This document shows, one piece after another, positions 1 to 5,277 of a stretch of 16,323 nucleotides of DNA. The stretch spans positions 1 to 16,323 of the forward strand of contig JAFOBK010000093.1 of assembly GCA_017381835.1 (NCBI GenBank), read 5' to 3'. The stretch is from Oscillospiraceae bacterium (GTDB taxonomy: Bacteria; Bacillota_A; Clostridia; Oscillospirales; Oscillospiraceae). Each line of letters begins with the position of its first letter. Within the stretch, counting starts at the first letter, position 1. A program made the position numbers and the translations under genes. Below the pieces are notes generated by a model, which saw only the letters and a list, made by a program, of their open reading frames with translations, was not told the origin of the DNA and did not search any database.

Positions 1-33
1 AGCGTACCGGTTCGAGTCCGGTTGCCGGCACCA
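1..33 (+). tRNA. 3' end of a tRNA gene (probably tRNA-Leu), cut by window start
   Basis: The first 33 bases form a perfect T arm (stem ACCGG/CCGGT around loop TTCGAGT), then the acceptor strand TGCCGGC, discriminator A and an encoded CCA. The same bases recur in inverted orientation at 236-268, where the longer copy reads as tRNA-Leu(TAA), so this is probably also a leucine tRNA, but its anticodon lies outside the window. Confidence 0.8.
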
Positions 34-70
34 ACAAAAAAGAGGAGGCCAATGCCTCCTCTTTTTTGTT
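33..70 (+). terminator. Rho-independent terminator behind the + strand tRNA
   Basis: A 17-bp perfect inverted repeat (33-49 with 54-70) around loop CAAT, with a core GAGGAGGC/GCCTCCTC and A/T tracts on both sides. It directly follows the CCA end of the tRNA. The A/T flanks make it able to act in both directions. Confidence 0.85.
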
Positions 71-203
71 GGTAATGGTTCCGGACTCGAACTCATCTAA
101 CTGCATCATGCCGGTGGCATGATGCAGCCACCAGTTCAAAAACTGATGGCAATGACATGCCTGTGTCACTGCCGGATGGGTTTGAATCCCTGGTTATGAA
201 ACA
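71..203. other. Hairpin-rich host spacer between two convergent tRNA ends
   Basis: There is no ORF here. Three stem-loops lie side by side: 101-127 (12-bp perfect stem, loop GGT), 127-150 (GCCA-CAGTT/AACTG-TGGC with one C-A mismatch, loop CAAA) and 148-173 (GGCA-TGACA/TGTCA-TGCC, loop TGCCTG). The last two share bases 148-150, so they partly exclude each other. The flanks hold T-loop-like pieces: on the minus strand GTTCGAGTCCGG (79-90), shared with the tRNA-Leu tail, and on the plus strand GGGTTTGAATCCC (178-190). Neither gives a complete cloverleaf. It could be a decayed tRNA remnant or a small structured element. Confidence 0.5.
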
Positions 204-236
204 AAAAAAGAGAGGCCTTAAAGGCCTCTCTTTTTT
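204..236 (-). terminator. Rho-independent terminator for the minus-strand tRNA-Leu
   Basis: A 15-bp perfect inverted repeat (204-218 with 222-236; core AGAGAGGCCT/AGGCCTCTCT) with A/T tracts on both sides. It begins right at the CCA end of the minus-strand tRNA-Leu sequence, as expected for the native tRNA terminator. Confidence 0.85.
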
Positions 237-290
237 GGTGCCGGCAACCGGACTCGAACCGGTACGCTTTTAACGGCGAGGGATTTTAAG
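236..290 (-). repeat. 3' half of tRNA-Leu(TAA): ICE attachment site (att)
   Basis: Read on the minus strand, this holds the 3' part of the anticodon loop and stem (CTTAAAATCCCTCG, anticodon TAA), a variable arm (GCCGTTAAAAGC), a T arm, acceptor strand and CCA. Bases beyond 290 do not form a matching 5' half (no proper anticodon stem partner, D arm or acceptor 5' strand). Tyrosine-recombinase ICEs that use tRNA genes leave exactly such a duplicated 3' half at one end and the intact gene at the other. I infer that host DNA is to the left, that the element starts here, and that the intact tRNA-Leu lies beyond the right end. The precise crossover point cannot be seen from one end. Confidence 0.7.
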
Positions 291-473
291 TCGTTATCCC
301 TTTCCAGAATTTTCTGCCCTGAAATGGACAATTCCGGACTTTTTTTCCACGATATAAGCCGCAAGAAATGACATTCTCCGAAATATTTCGATTTTTACAG
401 TCACCAAACATCAACCTTCGATTTTCTTCTCTAACCCCCAATTTCCCCTTGATTTGCAAGGATTTTTAGCAAC

Positions 474-495
474 TTGGAGGGATGTTGGAGGGATG
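474..495. repeat. Tandem 11-bp direct repeat (TTGGAGGGATG x2)
   Basis: Two exact back-to-back copies, 474-484 and 485-495, about 185 bases inside the att repeat. Short direct repeats at this distance from the core are typical of integrase arm-binding sites in tyrosine-recombinase elements. That role is inferred. Confidence 0.5.
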
Positions 496-503
496 GGAAA
501 ATG

Positions 504-567
504 TTGTCGACAAGGTTTGGCTCAATTCAACAGAAATAATTATATCAGTTTCCCCCGTTGTTGACAA
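504..567. promoter_or_regulatory. Two palindromic operator-like sites (TTGTCGACAA, TTGTTGACAA)
   Basis: A perfect 10-bp palindrome at 504-513 and a near copy with one base changed at 558-567, 54 bases apart. The second overlaps the possible -35 box (561-566). A repressor bound there would block transcription of the first operon. No regulator is proven; the adjacent HTH protein is a candidate. Confidence 0.4.
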
Positions 568-589
568 CATCTATATTGGAGCTGATAAT
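561..589 (+). promoter_or_regulatory. Possible sigma-A promoter TTGACA-17-GATAAT
   Basis: A consensus -35 box TTGACA (561-566) and GATAAT -10 box (584-589) at the ideal 17-base spacing. The expected start of transcription (about 596) lies just inside the HTH gene start at 592. So this promoter would either serve downstream genes or produce a message lacking that start codon. The match may also be chance. Confidence 0.4.
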
Positions 590-591
590 TT

Positions 592-834
592 ATGAAAGAC
601 AGAAAATACTATGAACGGCTTTACGCAAAATACCCTGATGTTGTTACCACCGCACAGCTTTGCAAAATGCTTGGCGGCATCGCAGATTCAACGGCTCGGA
701 AACTGATTCGCAATAATCATATCAAGCATTACCAAATCCGTCGTTCCTATCTCATTCCAAAATCCTGTGTTATCGACTATGTTCTAAGCGATCATTACTA
801 CAAGTATCGAGATCAGCTTAGTGCATGGGTTTGA
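592..834 (+). CDS. Small excisionase-like helix-turn-helix protein
   Basis: This 80-aa basic protein has an HTH-17/MerR-like DNA-binding fold: TTAQLCKMLGGIADSTARKL (about residues 19-38) looks like the helix-turn-helix, followed by a wing-like segment with YLIPK. Such proteins are common as the first gene at the att-proximal end of Clostridia ICEs, where excisionase-type directionality factors sit. The position, next to the att repeat and tandem repeat, supports an Xis or regulatory role, but the choice between excisionase and repressor cannot be made from sequence. The ATG at 592 has a GGAG (578-581) ten bases upstream. A strong terminator follows at 848-873, separating the gene from parB. 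Confidence 0.7.
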   Translation: MKDRKYYERLYAKYPDVVTTAQLCKMLGGIADSTARKLIRNNHIKHYQIRRSYLIPKSCVIDYVLSDHYYKYRDQLSAWV

Positions 835-847
835 TTCCCCATTGTGA

Positions 848-873
848 GAAAGCACCCCTCGGGGTGCTTTTTT
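848..873 (+). terminator. Rho-independent terminator between HTH gene and parB
   Basis: Perfect stem GCACCCC/GGGGTGC (852-858 and 861-867) with a 2-base loop region and six T (868-873). Only 27 bases separate it from the parB start, leaving no room for a full promoter, so parB must be reached by readthrough or by regulated antitermination. Confidence 0.85.
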
Positions 874-900
874 CATGCTCATTTTTTAGGAGGTAATATA

Positions 901-1812
901 TTGAACCCATCGTTAAAAACCATTGATGCTCCTGCTGCCAGAGAACCCCCTGTTATTGGGACGATCCATGCCATTCCCTTGTCAGAACTGCATCCCATGC
1001 CATGCAGCCCCTTTCAGATTCGGGAGGATGCAGCCATGGTGGATCTCATTGACAGCGTTCAGCAATACGGAGTGCTGATCCCTGCGGAGGTACGTCCCCG
1101 ACCAGAGGGTGGGTACGAAATCATCTCCGGCGCTCGTCGCAAACACGCAAGCGAGCTGGCAAATCTGGAATCCATGCCTGCCATCATCCGTGACTTGGAT
1201 GACGATGATGCTATCATCCGTCTTGTGGACAGCAATTTCCAGCGGGAAAATACCCTACCCTCGGAACGGGCCAGGGCTTTCAAAATGCGTATGGAAGCTG
1301 CCAAGCGTAAAGCGGGCAGACCCCGGAAAGAGGAAAAAGAAAATGCGCCGAAAATTTCGGCTAATTTCCGCAGCGATGACGCTGTGGGAGAACTGGCAGG
1401 AGTCAGTGGTGATACGGTGCGAAACCTGATCTCTTTGACCCAGCTTGTACCGGAGCTGATGCAGATGGTGGACGATAAGAAAATCGCCCTCACCCCTGCC
1501 TATCAGATTGCGGCGCTCCCGGAAAACGAGCAGAAGCTGCTGCTGGAAACCATCGACAGCGAACAGGCAACCCCATCTTTATCCCAAGCCCAGCGTATGC
1601 GAAAACTCAGCCAAAGCGGAGAACTGAACGAGGATACAATGCTGAACATTATGATGGAGCAAAAAAAGCCCGTCAGCAACGACATCATGCTTTCCGGAGA
1701 AAAGCTGCGGAAGTATTTTCCCAAGTCCTATTCTCCCGCCAAAATTGAAGAAACTATTTTTAAGCTGCTGGACGCATGGCTGCGAAAGCGGCAGCGGGAT
1801 CAAAGCAGATAA
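901..1812 (+). CDS. parB: ParB/Spo0J-family partition protein
   Basis: The protein is 303 aa. The N-terminal ParB/Srx domain (about residues 22-120) starts with IPLSELHPMP and holds the nucleotide-binding signature SGARRKHA (about 76-83) and SNFQRENTLPSERARAF (about 111-127), matching ParB boxes I-III with the CTP-binding GxRR. The middle part has a KorB-type HTH (DAVGELAGVSGDTVRNLI) that would bind a centromere-like site. In ICEs, ParB proteins help keep the excised circle or regulate transfer. The start is TTG at 901, with AGGAGGT ten bases upstream; the in-frame GTG at 844 would read through a terminator hairpin and is not credible. No parA lies next to it, which is unusual. A terminator follows at 1830-1860. 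Confidence 0.88.
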   Translation: MNPSLKTIDAPAAREPPVIGTIHAIPLSELHPMPCSPFQIREDAAMVDLIDSVQQYGVLIPAEVRPRPEGGYEIISGARRKHASELANLESMPAIIRDLDDDDAIIRLVDSNFQRENTLPSERARAFKMRMEAAKRKAGRPRKEEKENAPKISANFRSDDAVGELAGVSGDTVRNLISLTQLVPELMQMVDDKKIALTPAYQIAALPENEQKLLLETIDSEQATPSLSQAQRMRKLSQSGELNEDTMLNIMMEQKKPVSNDIMLSGEKLRKYFPKSYSPAKIEETIFKLLDAWLRKRQRDQSR

Positions 1813-1829
1813 TTTCATATCATCAGCCA

Positions 1830-1860
1830 CCGGACAAGTTCTACTTGCCCGGATTTTTTA
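1830..1860 (+). terminator. Terminator after parB
   Basis: Stem CCGGACAAGT (1830-1839) with ACTTGCCCGG (1843-1852), one mismatch, loop TCT, then ATTTTTTA. It begins 18 bases after the parB stop. Confidence 0.75.
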
Positions 1861-1882
1861 TTTCCCCCGGAAGGAGTTTCCC

Positions 1883-2497
1883 ATGAACAAACGAGCCTAT
1901 CACATCCCACCCAGCAGCGCAGAGTGTCGGCAGTGCAAATCCTATCGGCCTGACATTGGATGCAGTGAAATCAGCTGCATCCAATTAAAAGCCGCAATCA
2001 ACGACGGCACTGTGACCTACCGCGATCTGCTTATGACCATCTACCCACAGCCTCCCACTTTAGGCTGGAAAATCCAGGAGCTGGCGGGAACATATCTCGG
2101 CAAACTCTGGAATGACACCAATCATCATGCCCGGTTCCATTTTCTTTACAGTCGTCTGGGGCCTATGCAGTGTGTCTCCCCCAGCGAGGGGCGCCGCTTC
2201 ATTGCCGCACTGTTTTTATGCACTACCAGTGATGAACTCTATAAGCGTACCCGCCCCTGCTTTCAAACATCCCGAATTGACTTTACGAAATGTCATACCG
2301 TGAAAATGTCAAGAGAGCATTCCTTTATGCTCTATGCCGCCAGATGCCTGTATGAGCGAAAGGACGAAAAGCTCATTCTGAATCTGGGCTACTCCTATGC
2401 AGTTTACTCTCTGAATCTGCGTGTCATTCTGCATGGCATCCTCATTGCAAAATACGGTCCTGCTGTTTTCGGGCTGAAGGGCGATGGAGGTTGCTGA
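1883..2497 (+). CDS. ICE protein of unknown function with N-terminal Cys cluster
   Basis: A 204-aa protein that I do not recognise with certainty; similar uncharacterised proteins occur in this position in Clostridia ICEs. Near the N-terminus (about residues 14-31) four cysteines are spaced C-x2-C-x8-C-x4-C, which could bind zinc or another metal. The C-terminal third is rich in Tyr/Leu and mildly hydrophobic (LNLGYSYAVYSLNLRVILHG) but is not a clear membrane segment. The ATG at 1883 has AAGGAG at 1871-1876; the open frame upstream of it overlaps parB and its terminator and is not used. The stop codon overlaps the next gene's start (TGATG at 2495-2499), so the two are translationally coupled. 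Confidence 0.7.
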   Translation: MNKRAYHIPPSSAECRQCKSYRPDIGCSEISCIQLKAAINDGTVTYRDLLMTIYPQPPTLGWKIQELAGTYLGKLWNDTNHHARFHFLYSRLGPMQCVSPSEGRRFIAALFLCTTSDELYKRTRPCFQTSRIDFTKCHTVKMSREHSFMLYAARCLYERKDEKLILNLGYSYAVYSLNLRVILHGILIAKYGPAVFGLKGDGGC

Positions 2498-2775
2498 TGG
2501 GAATTAACTCTGAAATCATCCACGGTCATGATCTTCTCGCTGTGGAGCGGTTCAAGGATGCCACCCGTCACATGATTATCTTCGATATTCTCTCCCGGAA
2601 TACCCCCTACGGCGAGAAAGGACAGCGTGTTCGCCTGTTCCTGACCGACTACGAATATTCCAAAGCGCAGTCCGCCCACCAGCAGCGGGAAATCAAAATC
2701 CTGCGCCACGCATCCATCATTGAGGGGCATATTGTCCCGGATAAAAAACGCAAACGGCGTAATGCCAGAAAATAA
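2497..2775 (+). CDS. Small ICE protein, DUF5720-like
   Basis: A 92-aa soluble protein with the pattern HDLLAVERFKDATRHMIIF, then TPYGEKGQRVRLFLTDYEY and a Lys/Arg-rich tail (KKRKRRNARK). This resembles the DUF5720 family often found in Clostridia conjugative elements; the family name is from memory. The function is unknown; the basic tail suggests contact with nucleic acid. The start overlaps the previous stop in a TGATG arrangement, and a ribosome binding site (GGAGG) lies in the end of the previous gene at 2486-2490. Confidence 0.7.
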   Translation: MGINSEIIHGHDLLAVERFKDATRHMIIFDILSRNTPYGEKGQRVRLFLTDYEYSKAQSAHQQREIKILRHASIIEGHIVPDKKRKRRNARK

Positions 2776-2790
2776 ATTGGAGGAATCTAT

Positions 2791-3297
2791 ATGAACTCTA
2801 TCAAAAAACTCAAAGAAAATGTTGCCAGCTTTATGACTGAGATTGCCGCCCATTACGGCATTCCCAAGTCAGAAGTTGTGGCCACCCTGCGGGAAATCAA
2901 CTTCTATTGCCTGTATCAGACCCTTTGCCGGGAAGCCATTCCAGTATTCACTTTCCGGGCCTGCGGAGATAAGGAAGGACAGCAGCCCTTCAGCGGTGAA
3001 AAACTGTTCCCCTGCTGTGCCATCAACCTTTACCGTGTTTCTGACTATGGAACAGAAAATGAGCATCTGGCAAATGTTCATTTCATGGAGGTATGGCTGC
3101 GGGAGGATCTGACTCTTGCTGTCACTTCCTGCTTCCATGTGGACAATAAGATGGAACGCTACCGCACCTCCTACCGGGTCCACAAGGGCTGTGAGTGGCC
3201 GTTTGAAGAAGATGAATTTGACTTCGATGCCTTTGTGCTTGGGCTGATGGACGCCGCTCCGGGCATGACAGAAGGTCAGCCGTTCTTTGAACCCTAA
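2791..3297 (+). CDS. Hypothetical ICE protein
   Basis: A 168-aa soluble protein I cannot assign. The first 35 residues are helical and basic (MNSIKKLKENVASFMTEIAA), the centre is a mixed region with several cysteines and aromatic residues, and the C-terminus is acidic (FEEDEFDFDAF). There is no signal peptide or membrane segment. GGAGG at 2779-2783 lies eight bases before the ATG, and it follows the DUF5720-like gene by 15 bases, so it belongs to the same transcript. The conserved position in the maintenance region of the element suggests an accessory role in replication or transfer, but nothing specific can be shown. Confidence 0.65.
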   Translation: MNSIKKLKENVASFMTEIAAHYGIPKSEVVATLREINFYCLYQTLCREAIPVFTFRACGDKEGQQPFSGEKLFPCCAINLYRVSDYGTENEHLANVHFMEVWLREDLTLAVTSCFHVDNKMERYRTSYRVHKGCEWPFEEDEFDFDAFVLGLMDAAPGMTEGQPFFEP

Positions 3298-3366
3298 GTC
3301 TCTAAAATTCAAATCTAATCCAGATAGGAGTTTTTTAGGATTATCGCAGAAAGGAATGGATGGAAC

Positions 3367-4332
3367 ATGGCAGTGTTCAGAATTGATAAAACCAGGGACT
3401 ATACCGTAATGGCAAATTTCCATCTGCGGGATATCTCCCTTTCGTTGAAAGCAAAAGGTCTTTTGAGTCTTATGCTGTCCTTACCGGAAAACTGGGACTA
3501 TACCACCAAAGGTCTTGCCCGGATCTGTAAGGACGGCGTTGACAGCATTTGCGCCACGGTGAAAGAGTTGGAAAAAGCCGGATATGTCCAGCGTAGGCGG
3601 TTAAGAGATGACTTGGGACGGCTTGCGGAGGTGGAATACACCATCCTGGAAAAGCCCGTCATCCCCGTACCAGAAAAAGATCCACCTAAACGGGAAAAGC
3701 CCGTACAGGTTGAACCGAAGGAGCCAGAACCTGTTTCTTTGCAACGGGAAGCACCTAAACGGGAAAATCCAGTCTTGGATAACCCTGTTTTGGTTTCTCC
3801 TGTTCTGGATTCCCCAAAACTGGATTCTCCTGAACAGGCTTCCCCTGAACTGGAAAATCCCGCACAATTAAATACTAATACATCAAGTAAAGAAAAAATA
3901 AATACTGATCTATCAAATACTCATTCATTCTTTCCTTCTGTGGAAGAAACTTGTAACAGCGGACGGACAGAAAGAAGGATAACCTCTGGAGATATCAGAG
4001 CGCAAATTGAGTATGAGATCATGGTCCAGCGATATCGCCGGGATCAGCTTGATGAATTGGTGGAGATCATGCTGGAAGTGGCACTCAACCGAAGTCCCAC
4101 GATTCGGATAGGCCGGGATGCCGAGTACCCCACTTACTTTGTCCAGGAACGTTTCCGGAAGATCAACGCCCTGCACATCGAGAAGGTCATGGATGGCATT
4201 GCGGAAAACCGAACCCGTGTGTATAACACCAAGGCATATCTCATGGCGGCGCTGTTCAACAGCGTTTCCACCATCGAACACCACTACACGATGCAATACA
4301 ACGCAGATTCAGATGATTACGGCAGCCTTTAA
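3367..4332 (+). CDS. Replication-initiator-like protein (winged helix + DUF6017)
   Basis: A 321-aa protein in two parts. Residues 1-100 resemble the RepA_N/DnaD-type winged-helix N-terminus of Firmicutes plasmid and ICE initiators (FHLRDISLSLKAKGLLSLML, then ENWDYTTKGLARICKDGVDS and a recognition-like helix VKELEKAGYVQRR). Residues from about 205 onward match the DUF6017-type C-terminal module (IRAQIEYEIMVQRYRRDQLD and YNTKAYLMAALFNSVSTIE). A Pro/Glu/Lys-rich linker with seven pentapeptide repeats (about 134-168) joins them. The likely role is replication of the excised circular form, inferred from the family and from its place beside parB. AAAGGA lies 11 bases before the ATG. A hairpin at the stop codon probably terminates or attenuates the transcript. 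Confidence 0.75.
   Translation: MAVFRIDKTRDYTVMANFHLRDISLSLKAKGLLSLMLSLPENWDYTTKGLARICKDGVDSICATVKELEKAGYVQRRRLRDDLGRLAEVEYTILEKPVIPVPEKDPPKREKPVQVEPKEPEPVSLQREAPKRENPVLDNPVLVSPVLDSPKLDSPEQASPELENPAQLNTNTSSKEKINTDLSNTHSFFPSVEETCNSGRTERRITSGDIRAQIEYEIMVQRYRRDQLDELVEIMLEVALNRSPTIRIGRDAEYPTYFVQERFRKINALHIEKVMDGIAENRTRVYNTKAYLMAALFNSVSTIEHHYTMQYNADSDDYGSL
3766..3870 (+). repeat. Seven 15-bp (5-aa) degenerate repeats in the linker
   Basis: In-frame units read NPVLD, NPVLV, SPVLD, SPKLD, SPEQA, SPELE, NPAQL. The underlying DNA is similar from unit to unit. The pattern fits a flexible Pro-containing spacer between two domains that expands and shrinks by slippage. Confidence 0.7.
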
Positions 4333-4347
4333 GGGCTGTCTATTTTT
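4321..4347 (+). terminator. Possible terminator overlapping the stop of the initiator-like gene
   Basis: Stem GGCAGCC (4321-4327) with GGCTGTC (4334-4340), one G-U pair, followed by TATTTTT. The stop codon (4330-4332) lies in the loop. Its strength is moderate, so it may act as an attenuator. Confidence 0.5.
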
Positions 4348-4381
4348 ATGTACGGACATAACCGAAAGAAAGGCGATAATT

Positions 4382-4729
4382 ATGATTTTACCTCTTGCTT
4401 ACATCACCGCCGCATGGGGCAGCGGTATGGATTTCGACGAAAAGTGTGACACCTATTCCAGAGCGCTGCTTGAAGCCGGGTATTACCCCATCTGCCCCAA
4501 AGCCCACCAGTCCATCTTTCTCCATGAGGACGATCCCCGTGAACATCAGCTGGGTCTGGATATGGGCCAGCATATCATGGGCCGCTGCCGCATCTTGGTC
4601 GTATGCGGCAACACCTACGACGAGTATGTGAAAAGCGACATCGCTTACGCAGAGTCCCATCACATTCCTACGACCACCCTCGAAGGTATTATGACAGTGA
4701 AAGGAAAAGGACGTAAACGTGGTAAATAA
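4382..4729 (+). CDS. DUF4406/DUF7768-like protein with nucleoside deoxyribosyltransferase fold
   Basis: A 115-aa protein. The N-terminal strand LAYITAAWGS, the middle helix with GYYPICPKAHQSIFL, and the segment DMGQHIMGRCRILVVCG followed by AYAESHHIPTTTLEGI fit the small Rossmann-like fold of nucleoside 2-deoxyribosyltransferase relatives (DUF4406 and related). Members are frequent in phages and ICEs; a role in nucleotide metabolism or signalling is assumed, not shown. The ATG at 4382 is preceded by GAAAGG; an open frame extends further upstream but overlaps the previous gene and terminator. It is separated from pcfB by an 80-base gap with no visible signal beyond the pcfB ribosome binding site. 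Confidence 0.7.
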   Translation: MILPLAYITAAWGSGMDFDEKCDTYSRALLEAGYYPICPKAHQSIFLHEDDPREHQLGLDMGQHIMGRCRILVVCGNTYDEYVKSDIAYAESHHIPTTTLEGIMTVKGKGRKRGK

Positions 4730-4812
4730 AGCCCTTCTGCGCCGTCTGGTGGTCCCACCTTAGCCTTACCTTCCCACTTTCCTGCAATTCCACGGAAAGG
4801 AGCTGAAACCCC

Positions 4813-5277
4813 ATGCAGGAAGAAGTGGAACAGAAGGTCGTGACTCTGATCGTCAATTGCAGTAAGCTGACGGAACAGGAACTCAGAAAAGCCCTCGCTA
4901 AGCTCCTGGAGCAGATGAAAACCGCCCGTCACACCCATAAACTCCCCCAGGGCAAAATGACGGTAAAACAGCTTGCAGCCCAGAACAAGGGTATGCAGAG
5001 CATTGAGGTTTCCAGCCAAACCCTCGGTTCCTTCAACCGGATCGCCCGGAAATATGGAATCGACTATGCTCCTTTCAAGGTCAAAGGCGAAAACCGCTAT
5101 CTGATTTTCTTCAAGGCACCGGACACCGATGCCATGAACGCAGCTTTCAAGGAGTACACCGCCAAGGTCATCACCAAAGAAGATCGTCCCTCCGTTCTCG
5201 CCAAACTGGAACATTTCAAGGCACTTATCAAGAACGCCGTGGTGGACCGGACCAAGCGAAAGGAGCTGGAACGATAA
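4813..5277 (+). CDS. pcfB: PcfB family protein (DUF3801), conjugation accessory factor
   Basis: The 154-aa protein matches the DUF3801/PcfB family by its motifs QGKMTVKQLAAQNKGMQSIE, FNRIARKYGIDYAPFKVKGE and RYLIFFKAPDTDAMNAAFKE, and by its length. In pheromone plasmid pCF10 the related PcfB and the coupling protein PcfC sit side by side and are both needed for transfer; here the same order is kept, with the VirD4-type gene directly downstream. The C-terminus is rich in Lys/Arg. AAAGGAG lies 10 bases before the ATG at 4813. The last codons carry AAGGAG, the ribosome binding site for the next gene, and the stop TAA overlaps its presumed start (ATAA at 5274-5277). Confidence 0.85.
   Translation: MQEEVEQKVVTLIVNCSKLTEQELRKALAKLLEQMKTARHTHKLPQGKMTVKQLAAQNKGMQSIEVSSQTLGSFNRIARKYGIDYAPFKVKGENRYLIFFKAPDTDAMNAAFKEYTAKVITKEDRPSVLAKLEHFKALIKNAVVDRTKRKELER

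Larger units (their letters stand above)
291..591. other. Non-coding left end of the ICE
   Basis: About 300 bases with no convincing gene between the att repeat and the first CDS. The left part (300-470) is AT-rich and shows nothing I can name. The right part holds an 11-bp tandem repeat (474-495), two TTGTNGACAA palindromes (504-513, 558-567) and a consensus-like promoter (561-589). This is where recombinase arm-type sites and control of the first operon would be expected. Confidence 0.5.

Noticed and set aside
178..190. Second complete tRNA suggested by GGGTTTGAATCCC and the minus-strand GTTCGAGTCCGG at 79-90
   Set aside because: Only T-loop-like pieces can be found; no matching acceptor, anticodon or D arm could be built on either strand.
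844..900. GTG 844 as the start of parB
   Set aside because: This stretch contains a terminator hairpin with six T, and TTG 901 has a strong AGGAGGT ribosome binding site.
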